A stretch of 64,000 bases of DNA from CAYWLQ01 sp964458775 (GTDB taxonomy: Bacteria; Myxococcota_A; Polyangia; JAAYKL01): positions 1-64,000 of the forward strand of contig CAYWLQ010000006.1 in the NCBI GenBank assembly GCA_964458775.1. The letters are read 5' to 3'. Positions 53,720 to 63,521 of this stretch are shown piece after piece. The stretch's first letter is position 1, and every line of letters begins with the position of its first letter. Below the pieces are notes generated by a model. That model saw only the letters and a list, made by a program, of their open reading frames with translations. It did not search any database and was not told the DNA's origin. Both the position numbers and the translations under genes were made by a program.

Positions 53720-55960
53720 ATGGAAAGTAAAAGATCGAGAAGAAGAATTTTGTACTTGGTTGATGCTCTTGACCATGAGTACCAGTCCGGTATTACCTAC
53801 GGAGTAGTTAGAGCCTCAAGAAAGATGAATGCAGATCTGGTGATACTGGTCGGCGGGCGAATGGTTTATGTTAATAAGCATCTCGAAAAAAGAAATTTTA
53901 TTTACAATTTAGCAAACCCAAAAGACTTTGATGGAGTTGTTCTTCTAGGGACTTCTTTGTCCAGCCAAGAAGGACTATCGGCAATTGCTCCGCTAATTGT
54001 TCGTTTTTCAAACTTGCCGGCTGTTTCTATCGGTCTGGATATAGGCAAGGGTGCTACGGTTCTTGTTGATAATGCGGAAGGCATGAAGAAAATTGCGAAT
54101 CATTTGTTGGATATTCATCGATACAAAAGTTTTGCCTATATATCAGGGCCTGAAAAAAACAAAGAAGCTCAGATTAGGTTAAAAACCTTTAAAGAATCGT
54201 TGGCAAAAAGGCAAATAATACTCTCTTCTGAATTGGTTGTAGAAGGAGCTTTTACTGAAGAATCAGGTGAAAAGGCTCTACAAATTCTACTGGATGAAAG
54301 AAAAATGAATATCGCATCACTAGATGCAATAGTAGCTGCCAACGACTCTATGGCAGTAGGAGCAATGAATGAGCTTAAAAGACGAGGCTACAATGTTCCG
54401 TTGGATGTTGCCATTGTGGGTTTTGATGATATTGAATCTGCCAGATATGCAGATACTCCCTTAACAACAATTCAACAGCCTCTAATAATGCAAGGAGAGA
54501 GAGCGGTTGAAGAAATTCTATTGTCCCAATTTTATATTGAAAGCAAAACAATAGAAGTAAGTCCCAAACTGGTAGTCAGAAGGTCTTGCGGTTGCGGGGG
54601 TACTTTGGATTCTCCTACACTTAGCACGACTCCGCCCATAAATTCCGCAGAAACCTTGGCCATGATCTTGTCTCGTAAAAGAGAGACGATAGAAAATGAC
54701 TTAGCTGTGGCGGCCGAAAGGGGCGGTATTGCTAGAGGATGGGAAGTTTCATTTCTGGATGCAGTAATCGATGCAGTTGCCGGAAAAGGCTATAAACAAG
54801 TTACTGATACAGTTGCCCGTCTAGTACATAAAAGCATTGAAACAGGTGAGGGGGTAAATGTTTGGGCCACTTCAATCGCTTCTTTGGATAAACATCTTTC
54901 AAAGCTGGTTTCTTCAAGCACTGAAGAGGGCATTAGAGTTGAGACTCTTTTACACCGCGCTCGCACAGCCATGTCTGAAGCAACAGAGTATTTTCATGCC
55001 GGCAAAGTAAGAGAGTTACGCAATAGAACCTTTGCTTTCAACGAAGCTGCAATAGCAATGTTGTCAACTTTGGATGAACGATCTTTGTCAGATGCGATAG
55101 CAACCCATTTGCCAAAGCTTGGTATTAACAATTGTTCAATAGCTCTGTTTGAAAATGGAAATTCTTATCTACGACGTATTTTGGTAATGAATGAATGTAG
55201 ACGGTTGGAAAACAATGATCTGTTCGATGCAACTTTAATGGTCGCTCCCGAAATTGTGGAAAATCGGGCTCATGCATTGGTTGTGGAGCCGCTTTGTTTT
55301 TACGAAGATATTTACGGCGTAGCTGCTTTGGAATATGGTCCAAGCGAGGGCGGCGTATATGAACAACTAGGAGCATTTCTTAGTGCATCTGTGAAAGCAA
55401 TATATATTTCCAAGTCAGGTTCAATCGGTCGAACATCCATTTTAAAACATGATACAGCAAATCATATCGATTCATTGACGGGCGTTTACAGTAGACATCA
55501 TCTACCGTATAGATTTGCTGACTTGATTGCTGTTGCCAAAGAGTCTTCTGAACCCTTGTCATTAATTATTTTAGATATGGATGATTTCGACAAACTGAAT
55601 CTGGCCCTTGGTAAAGATCAAGGAGACAAGGCACTGGTCGGTGTTGCTAAAACTCTGAAAAACACTCTTAAAGCAACGAATATTGTTGCCAGACTAGAAG
55701 AAGATAAATTTGCGATATTGATGCCTAATACATCGTTTGAACAAGCAAAGACGGCAGCGGAACTGATCAAACGCAGATTAAAGCTGGCGCTTGCTTTTGA
55801 GTTTCACGGCCATATTGCCGCCTCAATGGGAATAACAACGTCAACTCATCCGCATAATACTGACGGTAAGACCCTGTTGGAAGAAGCGCTTCGTGCACTT
55901 GTATCAGCAAAAAGATTTGGTAAAGATTGTGCGGTGCATACTCAAGACATACCTGTTTAG
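53720..55960 (+). CDS. LacI-type ligand-binding sensor with degenerate GGDEF domain
   Basis: A 746-residue soluble protein. About residues 1-290 form a periplasmic-binding-protein-like LacI/Peripla_BP_3 domain (RRILYLVDALDHEYQSGITYG…AIVAANDSMAVGAMNEL…VAIVGFDD) with no HTH before it. A middle helical/GAF-like region precedes a C-terminal GGDEF domain (SLTGVYSRHHL). There the signature reads EEDKF at 660-664 instead of GGDEF: both Gly are Glu and the catalytic Glu is Lys. It cannot make c-di-GMP and probably binds it or signals by contact. It is 14 bp upstream of a GH43 gene, so the ligand is likely a sugar. Confidence 0.85.
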   Translation: MESKRSRRRILYLVDALDHEYQSGITYGVVRASRKMNADLVILVGGRMVYVNKHLEKRNFIYNLANPKDFDGVVLLGTSLSSQEGLSAIAPLIVRFSNLPAVSIGLDIGKGATVLVDNAEGMKKIANHLLDIHRYKSFAYISGPEKNKEAQIRLKTFKESLAKRQIILSSELVVEGAFTEESGEKALQILLDERKMNIASLDAIVAANDSMAVGAMNELKRRGYNVPLDVAIVGFDDIESARYADTPLTTIQQPLIMQGERAVEEILLSQFYIESKTIEVSPKLVVRRSCGCGGTLDSPTLSTTPPINSAETLAMILSRKRETIENDLAVAAERGGIARGWEVSFLDAVIDAVAGKGYKQVTDTVARLVHKSIETGEGVNVWATSIASLDKHLSKLVSSSTEEGIRVETLLHRARTAMSEATEYFHAGKVRELRNRTFAFNEAAIAMLSTLDERSLSDAIATHLPKLGINNCSIALFENGNSYLRRILVMNECRRLENNDLFDATLMVAPEIVENRAHALVVEPLCFYEDIYGVAALEYGPSEGGVYEQLGAFLSASVKAIYISKSGSIGRTSILKHDTANHIDSLTGVYSRHHLPYRFADLIAVAKESSEPLSLIILDMDDFDKLNLALGKDQGDKALVGVAKTLKNTLKATNIVARLEEDKFAILMPNTSFEQAKTAAELIKRRLKLALAFEFHGHIAASMGITTSTHPHNTDGKTLLEEALRALVSAKRFGKDCAVHTQDIPV

Positions 55961-55974
55961 TATAAGGAGACTGT

Positions 55975-56952
55975 TTGAGAATGATATACAAAAAACCCAT
56001 AATAACTCATATGTTTACTGCTGATCCTAGGGTTCATGTTTTTGAGGATAAACTCTATATATATCCGTCTCATGATATTGAAGCAAATATTCCGGAAGAT
56101 GACGACGGATCTCATTTTGACATGAAAGACTGTCATGTTTTTTCAATGGACGAAGTTGGCGGATCTATCACTGATCATGGAGTTGCTTTGCATTTAGATG
56201 ATATTCCATGGGCTGACAGACAGTTATGGTCAAATGATGCTGCGAATAAAAACGGACGATATTACATGTATTTTCCGGCAAAAGACAAAGAAGGTATTTT
56301 TAGAATAGGTGTTGCGATAAGCGACAGACCTTACGGGCCTTTTAAAGCTGAACAAATGCCGATTGCCGGAAGTTACAGTATTGATCCGTCCGTCTTTCAA
56401 GATGAAGATGGGAAATATTATATTTATTGGGGAGGTTTATGGGGAGGGCAGCTTCAACGTTGGCAATTTGGAAAATACAAACCTGATGCTTTACCTGAAC
56501 CGAATGACAACAAACCTGCGATAGGTCCCAGAGTTGCCTTGTTATCAAATGACATGCTCAGTTTTGCTGAATCTCCCAAAGAACTCAGGATATTGGATGC
56601 GTCAAAAAAACCGATTATTGGTACAGACCATGATAGACGCTTTTTTGAAGCTTGTTGGATGCATAAATACAATGGACGGTACTATTTGTCTTACTCAACA
56701 GGAAATACCCATAAAATTGTATACGCAACAGGTGACAATCCCTACGGTCCCTTTACTTTTCAAGGGACGGTTCTGACACCTGTATTGGGTTGGACAACTC
56801 ATCATTCGATAGTGAAGTTTAAAGACAAATGGTATCTTTTTTATCATGACTGTGAGCTTTCCAAGGGAAAAACGCATCTGAGAAGCATTAAGGTTACCGA
56901 ACTCAATTATCGACCGGACGGTTCCATTGTGATGATAGATGGATCAATATAG
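55975..56952 (+). CDS. GH43-family glycoside hydrolase
   Basis: A 325-residue, apparently cytoplasmic enzyme with the five-blade GH43 fold. The three catalytic acids are visible: D17 (ADPRVHV, base), D137 (SIDPSVF, pKa modulator) and E225 (FFEACW, acid). The family removes arabinose or xylose from arabinan and xylan. The start is TTG 55975, 5 bp after AGGAG; ATG 55981 is possible. No signal peptide is seen, so it would act on imported oligosaccharides, fitting the porin and symporter genes downstream. Confidence 0.87.
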   Translation: MRMIYKKPIITHMFTADPRVHVFEDKLYIYPSHDIEANIPEDDDGSHFDMKDCHVFSMDEVGGSITDHGVALHLDDIPWADRQLWSNDAANKNGRYYMYFPAKDKEGIFRIGVAISDRPYGPFKAEQMPIAGSYSIDPSVFQDEDGKYYIYWGGLWGGQLQRWQFGKYKPDALPEPNDNKPAIGPRVALLSNDMLSFAESPKELRILDASKKPIIGTDHDRRFFEACWMHKYNGRYYLSYSTGNTHKIVYATGDNPYGPFTFQGTVLTPVLGWTTHHSIVKFKDKWYLFYHDCELSKGKTHLRSIKVTELNYRPDGSIVMIDGSI

Positions 56953-57002
56953 TATTCGTTTTTGAACGTTTTTACGTGCATGCGGACACTTAAAGCCACA
57001 GC

Positions 57003-57049
57003 GCTATGAGTTGAACTGTTGTCAGCTCAACAGTTGAGCCTTTCATAGC
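57003..57049. promoter_or_regulatory. Nested inverted repeats in the leader of the lipoprotein-porin genes
   Basis: An outer pair GCTATGA (57003-57009)/TCATAGC (57043-57049) encloses AACTGTTG (57014-57021)/CAACAGTT (57028-57035). An overlapping palindrome GCTCAAC-A-GTTGAGC lies at 57025-57039. There is no T-run, so it is not a simple terminator. It could be an operator or an mRNA structure separating expression of GH43 from the porin genes. Confidence 0.55.
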
Positions 57050-57128
57050 TAGATGATACTATAAAAAAATAATGAATTAATAATGTCGTTTGCGGCATTA
57101 AGAAAGAATAAAAAAAGGAGAAATAGTA

Positions 57129-58199
57129 ATGAAAACAAATGTTTTATTTTTGACGATGCTTCTTATTGTCTCTTTGTGTTGCATTGCAGGGTGCGGAAAC
57201 GAAGATGAATCAGAAGGTGACAAAAAAGATACTTCAGAGAAAGATACTGAAAAGGACGGTGGAGATGACACAGAAGTTGAAGATGAAATACAGGCAGATT
57301 TAAGCGGTTGTGATCTATCAAAAACCTGTCTATATCTTGATAATCCGAAAGAATGCATTGCGAATTTTGAATTGGGAACCACTCAGGCCGGTTTTGACAG
57401 CTATGATAATATAGGATTTTACGGATACAACGACAAAACGCCCGGTGCTACAATGATTCCTGCGCCTAATAACTATGATTCTGAACCGGCTGTAAAGGTC
57501 AAAAGTTGTGATGAATCTAACAAATGGGTTCTTCGAATGTCAGGAAAAGGGTTTACCGATTGGGGTGCAGGAATCGGCATGGATTGGGGCGGACCGGCAA
57601 ATCCGGACTGTGAAACCGAAGAAGCTTTGGAATGCCTTGAAATTGGCTATGCAGATCCCAATTTTTTAATAGCAGATGCAGAAAAGGATCCCCGCTGTCA
57701 GGACAAAGACGGAAAGCCTGATGTGGTTAAAATGCGTTGTTTGATTCATGGGAAAAACTATAAAGAGACAAGAGATTTGTCAGACTATAAAGGAATTGGT
57801 TTTTGGGTTCTTAGAGTTGATCCTGACTCAGCACCGGCCATGCAGGTAAATTTCGGAATTCCTGAAACTACCAGATTTCTGGCTGATCCGCATTTGGCAG
57901 AAGAATACCGACGAGACGATGTTACCTACGAAAACGGATGCAGCGATGATATCGGCATAGAAAATCAAAAATGCTACAATGATTTTGCAGCTACATTTAG
58001 AGTACTAAATACAGAACTCAACAAATGGGTATATCGAGAGATCTTATTTGAAGATCTTAAATACAACAGCGGATGGGGACTGCAACCCAAACAATATACC
58101 TCTTTCCCGGCCGGTAAGAGTGTAGGTATGAAGTTTCAAACTCCGGGAGCGAGCGAGAATTTTGATTTTTATTTCGACGATATTCACCTGATTAAATAA
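57129..58199 (+). CDS. Lipoprotein with carbohydrate-binding-type (CBM11-like) fold
   Basis: A 356-residue protein 8 bp after AAAGGAGA. Lipobox IAGC with an acidic Lys/Glu/Asp linker (residues 25-60). The rest resembles a CBM11-like jelly roll: an N-terminal ANFELG opening, DLSDYKGIGFWVLRVDP, and the ending FPAGKSVGMKFQTPGASENFDFYFDDIHLIK. Three Cys pairs would add disulphides. It is likely a surface glycan-binding protein that feeds the porin encoded next, though no enzymatic part is seen. Confidence 0.78.
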   Translation: MKTNVLFLTMLLIVSLCCIAGCGNEDESEGDKKDTSEKDTEKDGGDDTEVEDEIQADLSGCDLSKTCLYLDNPKECIANFELGTTQAGFDSYDNIGFYGYNDKTPGATMIPAPNNYDSEPAVKVKSCDESNKWVLRMSGKGFTDWGAGIGMDWGGPANPDCETEEALECLEIGYADPNFLIADAEKDPRCQDKDGKPDVVKMRCLIHGKNYKETRDLSDYKGIGFWVLRVDPDSAPAMQVNFGIPETTRFLADPHLAEEYRRDDVTYENGCSDDIGIENQKCYNDFAATFRVLNTELNKWVYREILFEDLKYNSGWGLQPKQYTSFPAGKSVGMKFQTPGASENFDFYFDDIHLIK

Positions 58200-58257
58200 A
58201 CAAGAAAACAAGGCTGAACTTCTAAAAAGCCTACTGATAAAAAGGAGAAGTCCGTTG

Positions 58258-60045
58258 ATGAAATCACATCAAATAGGAAAGGGTGCGGTTACAAAGCTGC
58301 TCCCGGTTATTTTGTTAAGTGTTTCATTTGCCTCATTGGCAGAAGAAGCTGACAAACCGAACGTTCATCAAGAAGCCTCTATAGGTACCAATCCCGGTCA
58401 AGCCACTTATGCCGGTTCTGACCTTATCGGCGGAGAGCCGCCAATGACGATAAGAAGGTCTTCAGAAAACTGGGAAATGGGTTTTCACGGTTATCTTCGC
58501 GCTCCGATGAGATTTAGTTTTGACAACCATCCGGTTTTGCGTCGCACTTTGGATGATGACGGCAATCCTATTAGAGATCCAAATACCAATCTTTTTGTTT
58601 TAGAGGAATCAGGAGACAGGGATTGGCGGTTCAATATGCCCAATTCTACACCTGATAACTCTTATCCGACATGGCAATTTACCAACAACCTTTCAGGTCC
58701 TTGGGCTGAGGTGCTTTTTTCTTACGGTAATTCAATTGCAACCGGTAATGTGTCCATAGCAAGTTGGAATATTACAGACAGCGGATGGAGAAATTTTCAG
58801 TCGCAGTTAGGTATTGATCAAGCATGGGTTACTTTAAACTTTCCTAGAGCCTTCGGTTCTTTAGGGGGATTAAAATGCAATGCAGGTGTTTTTAGTAATC
58901 GATATGGAACAATGGGAAGGTATGATGCGGGTGTTTATGATACCTATATCTTTGGACGTACTCATATTGCAGGTGAAACTCTGACGGCCAATCTGGATGT
59001 GGGAGACCGCGTTATGTTGTATTTAGAACACGGTTTCGGTGCCAAAACAGAGGTTTTAGGAGGCAATCCGAAGCAGGAAATAGCACCTAACTGGGTGGCG
59101 GGCGACAATACTTATGCTTGGATTCCCTATGTCGGCCAAGAAGGACAGTTTCCGGCATTTGTTAACCATGCACATGGAGGAGTTCTATTGCATAATTTCC
59201 CATTGTGGAAAGAGCTATGGCTAAACGCACATTTCATGCATTCTTTTACCAATAGTGCTGACCAGTCAGAAACTGCAAGTGCCAATGTTTTGCAACAACA
59301 AGACGGTAAATATATAATTGCTGGAGCGGAGGCCAAATTTAACGGAGCAGTGTTCGGAAACCTATATTTGGGTTTCTCAACAGTTAAGACGGACGGACTT
59401 GCTAGAATGCCTGATGCCGTTGAACTTCTTCATTCTCAAGGCGGTTGGAGTTTTCTGAAAAACTATTATGGAGATATGTCCCTAACCATCACTCCTGACG
59501 GTGATAGATCCAGAGACGGCAATCCTAATCCCGGTACAGGTCGCGTTAACACTTTTGCCTGGCAGTATACATTTAGCATAGCCAGACTCGTGTGGCATCT
59601 TCATAACAAAGACTTTTGGGGACAAGGTCCGGATATGCAGATTTCTTTTTGGGGTATGTTTAATCGAATTAGACCTGACGAAGATTTGGCACCTTATCTC
59701 AAAAGATGGGCTGAGAAAAAATTGAAACTTGGAGGAGAGGTTATGTACACTCCTCTAAAATATTTCGGGATGGGTATTAGAGTGGATCACCTCAAACCCG
59801 ATTTGGATTACAATCCCGATGACACCGAAAGAAACAGCGCTTCTGTTTCATCTTTTGCTCCGTATACGGTTTTTTCTCCCAAAATTCGTATTAAAACCTC
59901 TTTTGTTACTCACGAAGAACTCAATCTCCAATACTCTCGCTATTTTTGGTCAGGAGACAGAAGCCAGGTACGCTCTGAAAACCCCTATGAGAGCAAAAAT
60001 GCTGACCGCAATGCTGTTATGCTTTCTGTAAATATGTGGTGGTAG
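58258..60045 (+). CDS. Outer-membrane porin of the carbohydrate locus
   Basis: A 595-residue protein from ATG 58258 behind AAAAGGAG, with a signal peptide ending at LAEEA. The remainder is dominated by alternating strands rich in aromatic and Gly residues (HGYLRAPMRFSFD, YGNSIATGNVSIASWN, NLYLGFSTVKTDGLAR) and ends in aromatic residues (VNMWW), as beta-barrels that use BAM do. It resembles carbohydrate-specific porins in length. Together with the flanking lipoprotein and symporter it should pass oligosaccharides across the outer membrane. No TonB box is visible. Confidence 0.72.
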   Translation: MKSHQIGKGAVTKLLPVILLSVSFASLAEEADKPNVHQEASIGTNPGQATYAGSDLIGGEPPMTIRRSSENWEMGFHGYLRAPMRFSFDNHPVLRRTLDDDGNPIRDPNTNLFVLEESGDRDWRFNMPNSTPDNSYPTWQFTNNLSGPWAEVLFSYGNSIATGNVSIASWNITDSGWRNFQSQLGIDQAWVTLNFPRAFGSLGGLKCNAGVFSNRYGTMGRYDAGVYDTYIFGRTHIAGETLTANLDVGDRVMLYLEHGFGAKTEVLGGNPKQEIAPNWVAGDNTYAWIPYVGQEGQFPAFVNHAHGGVLLHNFPLWKELWLNAHFMHSFTNSADQSETASANVLQQQDGKYIIAGAEAKFNGAVFGNLYLGFSTVKTDGLARMPDAVELLHSQGGWSFLKNYYGDMSLTITPDGDRSRDGNPNPGTGRVNTFAWQYTFSIARLVWHLHNKDFWGQGPDMQISFWGMFNRIRPDEDLAPYLKRWAEKKLKLGGEVMYTPLKYFGMGIRVDHLKPDLDYNPDDTERNSASVSSFAPYTVFSPKIRIKTSFVTHEELNLQYSRYFWSGDRSQVRSENPYESKNADRNAVMLSVNMWW

Positions 60046-60214
60046 CCTAAATCTCTGACAACTTTGGCAACTCTCTTTAGAACACCTGTCGGTTATACAA
60101 AAAAAGACTCTGGACAGTTTGCTCAATGATCGGTAGCTTCTTGATCTAAATCTAAGCGCAATATTTCGGCGCTGTGCTTTATTGGCGATAATTTTTTGTT
60201 TTAAGGAGTTGGCA

Positions 60215-62122
60215 ATGGCTGCGTTGGACATACTGGTTTTTGTCGCTTTTGTTGCGACGGTTATTTCTATTGGACTTTATAAAAGTCGGTCAGACAAGAA
60301 AAAAGAGCGAAGCACGAAAGACTACTTTCTCGCAGGCCAGGGTTTAACTTGGTGGCTGGTCGGATTTTCCCTTATTGCAGCCAACATATCGTCAGAGCAA
60401 TTTGTAGGTATGAGCGGCAAAGCTTCTGATTGGCTTGGCTTGGCTATTGCCAGTTATGAGTGGATGGCAGCTATTACTTTGGTGGTTGTGGCGTTTTTAT
60501 TTTTACCGACTTTCCTAAAAAGTGGAATATATACAATTCCTGAGTTTTTAGAGTACAGATACAACACCTTCGCTCGAACTATTATGGCCATAAGTACTAT
60601 GGTTATTTTGGTGGGAGTTCCGACTGCTTCTGTCATTTATTCGGGGGCCAAGGTTATTTGCGTATTTTTTCAGGGAGAAACTCTTCTCGGTCTTGATTTA
60701 GGTAATATTACAGTAGGATGTTGGATCATTGCTGTTATGGCGGCTGTTTATGTGTTTGTGGGAGGCTTAAAGGCTTGTGCTTGGGCTGATCTTATTCAAG
60801 GAACTGCGCTGATTCTCGGCGGTGTGATAATTACATATTTGGTATTTCGTGCTTTGGGTAATGCTGATCCGTCGACCTTGGCTGCGGCAACAGGAAATAT
60901 CGATCTCGGAAAGCTTTCTGACAGCGGTGCTCTTTCTCGATTTTTCGATTTAAACAGCGGCCCTTTGCCTGAAGGAAAGTTGCATATGTTTCGTCCTGCT
61001 TCCGATTCGGAAATTCCTTGGACAGCCTTAATGATAGGAATGTGGATTCCGCATTTTTTCTATTGGGGTTTAAATCAATATATTACTCAGCGTACACTCG
61101 GTTCAAAATCTCTTGATGAAGGACAAAAGGGTATTGTTTTTGCTGCTGCTTTAAAACTGATAATTCCTTTTGTGGTAGTAGTTCCCGGTATGCTTGCCTA
61201 CAACCTTTATCACAACGATTTGGCTGACCAGGCAAGCAGAAAGAATGCTCCTGTAATTGCCGAATTTGAATCCGGAGCAAATAAAATCTTTGTTTTTGAC
61301 AAAGCTTTTGCCGAGTTGCATCAAGACTTGATGTTACGAATTGTGGAGAAAAACAGTAAGGCGGTTAATAACAGTGCAAATTTACCTAATACAATTGATG
61401 AACTTACTGCATTAAATGAAACGTTGGTTGCAAAAGGCAAAACACTTAAAATACCTTCCTCAGAAATACTTGTAGGACATGATCATGATGCGGCTTTTCC
61501 GACTCTGTTGAGAAATCTTCTTCCCAAGGGTAACGGATTAATGGGATTTGTATTGGCCGCGATTTTCGGTGCAGTGGTAAGTTCACTTGCATCTATGCTG
61601 AACTCAGCTTCAACCATTTTTGCGATGGATATTTTTAGGAAAATAAAGAAAAATGCACCTGATAAACAACTTGTAACAGTGGGTCGAATTTGTACACTGG
61701 TTTTTGTACTTATTGCTGTGACAATAGCACCTATCCTAGACAGTCCGGGTTTTGGCGGGATATTCACATTTATACAGGAATTTCAAGGGTTTATATCGCC
61801 GGGAATCTTATCAATATTTTTATTCGGTTTACTGGTCAAAAAGGCTCCTCGTATTGTAGGAACAGTGGGTCTGGTTTTAAATCCTATCTTGTACGGAACT
61901 TTTAAGTATACCCTTCCGTCTGTATCTTTTTTAAACAGAATGGCGTTATGTTTTGGAATAGTGCTTGTAACTTTGACAGCAATAACACTAATACGTCCTC
62001 TTAAAGAGCCGATTGTACTTCCGATTAATGAACAGATGAACATGACTACCTCAAAATCCACAAAAATATTCGGCGCAGCAGTAATCCTTTTTACAGTTTT
62101 GCTGTATATACTGTTCTTTTAA
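60215..62122 (+). CDS. Sodium:solute (SSS/SGLT) symporter
   Basis: A 635-residue membrane protein from ATG 60215 behind TTAAGGAG; an upstream in-frame start was rejected. It begins with the SSS signature KDYFLAGQGLTWWLVGFSLIAANISSEQFVGMSG. About 14 helices follow, with a long extracytoplasmic insert around residues 260-430 and a second helical set (LAAIFGAVVSSLASMLNSASTIFAMDIF). SGLT members import sugars with Na+. With the porin upstream and GH43 it completes an import path for oligo- or monosaccharides. Confidence 0.88.
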   Translation: MAALDILVFVAFVATVISIGLYKSRSDKKKERSTKDYFLAGQGLTWWLVGFSLIAANISSEQFVGMSGKASDWLGLAIASYEWMAAITLVVVAFLFLPTFLKSGIYTIPEFLEYRYNTFARTIMAISTMVILVGVPTASVIYSGAKVICVFFQGETLLGLDLGNITVGCWIIAVMAAVYVFVGGLKACAWADLIQGTALILGGVIITYLVFRALGNADPSTLAAATGNIDLGKLSDSGALSRFFDLNSGPLPEGKLHMFRPASDSEIPWTALMIGMWIPHFFYWGLNQYITQRTLGSKSLDEGQKGIVFAAALKLIIPFVVVVPGMLAYNLYHNDLADQASRKNAPVIAEFESGANKIFVFDKAFAELHQDLMLRIVEKNSKAVNNSANLPNTIDELTALNETLVAKGKTLKIPSSEILVGHDHDAAFPTLLRNLLPKGNGLMGFVLAAIFGAVVSSLASMLNSASTIFAMDIFRKIKKNAPDKQLVTVGRICTLVFVLIAVTIAPILDSPGFGGIFTFIQEFQGFISPGILSIFLFGLLVKKAPRIVGTVGLVLNPILYGTFKYTLPSVSFLNRMALCFGIVLVTLTAITLIRPLKEPIVLPINEQMNMTTSKSTKIFGAAVILFTVLLYILFF

Positions 62123-62146
62123 AAAAAGTTCGGTTATTGTACTCTT

Positions 62147-63511
62147 ATGAAACGACTGCGAAAACAGAATGAACTACATGCAATAGTCTTCAAAGTTGCT
62201 GTTAAGTTTGCTGTTTCAGTTTTGCTTTTCTCTGTCTTTGGATGCAAGGTTACGGAAAACAGGATAGAGTTGTGGAAAGGAACAAAGAACGGTCCTCCAA
62301 AGATAGCAGAGGCAGTTCTTGATGATGAATTGTCGGTTTCGATTCGGACAAAAGCTTTAATTGCATTAATCGAAATAGCAAATAGGAATGACCGAGACAT
62401 TTGGTCTCTTTTTGAAGAATCCTTGAGGAACCTTTCAAAGAAGGACTTAAAACTTATCATAGAACATGCAATACCTATTTTAGCCAAAAAACTTAAATCC
62501 AAATCTGTTGGAGTGTCCAAGAATCAAAGCATTGTCAAAGATGCACTATTCTTGATGTATAGTTTTGCAGAAAGTACTTCAAAGACAGAAATCGAAAGAA
62601 TATTAATAGATTGGTGTATCCAAGATAATAGTATTGAAGAAACTTTCGGAAAATACTCAGTAAAGGAAATAATTACAGCTTTTGGTAATTCCGGCATAGA
62701 GACTCTTATAAAACTATTGAACCCCAAATCGCCGGCAATATTGGAAGCTGCTGAATTAATAAGAGAAATAGGAGATGTTGAAGTTATAAAAAGGTCATCA
62801 ACTGTTCTCTATGAATCAATGGTTCATACGCCGACTTTGATAGGTGCAGATCATATCAAAGCCTTATCAATCATTGGAGAGGATCCGGCTGCAAGATATC
62901 TTCTTGGTGCAGTTTCTGACGAAGAGTTGTCTGTTGAAATAAGACAATCATTGTTGAATGCATATTGGGACGGCGTTAAAGCAAAACGTATTGTGATTAA
63001 CGCAGCACACTTAGGTATGCTGTTTGAAATTGCCGAAAATTTCAAACAACCCAAATTTCTTCAGGAGAATGCATACAGGATTATTTCCAATAGCGAAATG
63101 CAAGAAGCTCTACCCAAAATTAAACGTTTATTAAGAAACAAAGATATGTCTTTTAGATTATTGGGATTAGAATGTGTTCTACGCCTAGATGGAGAGAATA
63201 GTTTAGAAGAAGCGTTAGATGAACTCAGCAGATCAAGGAAAGTAGAAACAGAAGAAGAAATATCCGCTATTGTAGAAATAATTGCATCCTTTATCACGTT
63301 ACAGAATAAAATAACGGAGCTTTTGATTGGGCGCTCTGTATTTGTTATAGGAATAGTTGTTATGGTTTTGGAGAAGAACGGTCAGCTGAATGACATAAAA
63401 TATCTCAAGTCGCTTGAAAAAGACGAGAGAAACTTGCCAAAAGGCTTTAAAAATAAGAAGCTTCAAGATGCGGTAAACACTGCTATAGGCAGCATAAAAC
63501 AGAGAGGTTGA
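62147..63511 (+). CDS. HEAT-repeat lipoprotein
   Basis: A 454-residue protein starting 25 bp after the symporter. A basic N-terminus is followed by a hydrophobic segment with lipobox VFGC. The rest is almost all helix in HEAT-like pairs (SIRTKALIALIEIANRN; ESMVHTPTLIGADHIKALSIIGEDPAARYLLGAV; KIKRLLRNKDMSFRLLGLECVLRL). HEAT solenoids bind proteins; the partner is unknown. Myxococcota have many such lipoproteins. Confidence 0.75.
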   Translation: MKRLRKQNELHAIVFKVAVKFAVSVLLFSVFGCKVTENRIELWKGTKNGPPKIAEAVLDDELSVSIRTKALIALIEIANRNDRDIWSLFEESLRNLSKKDLKLIIEHAIPILAKKLKSKSVGVSKNQSIVKDALFLMYSFAESTSKTEIERILIDWCIQDNSIEETFGKYSVKEIITAFGNSGIETLIKLLNPKSPAILEAAELIREIGDVEVIKRSSTVLYESMVHTPTLIGADHIKALSIIGEDPAARYLLGAVSDEELSVEIRQSLLNAYWDGVKAKRIVINAAHLGMLFEIAENFKQPKFLQENAYRIISNSEMQEALPKIKRLLRNKDMSFRLLGLECVLRLDGENSLEEALDELSRSRKVETEEEISAIVEIIASFITLQNKITELLIGRSVFVIGIVVMVLEKNGQLNDIKYLKSLEKDERNLPKGFKNKKLQDAVNTAIGSIKQRG

Positions 63512-63521
63512 AAAGTAGATT

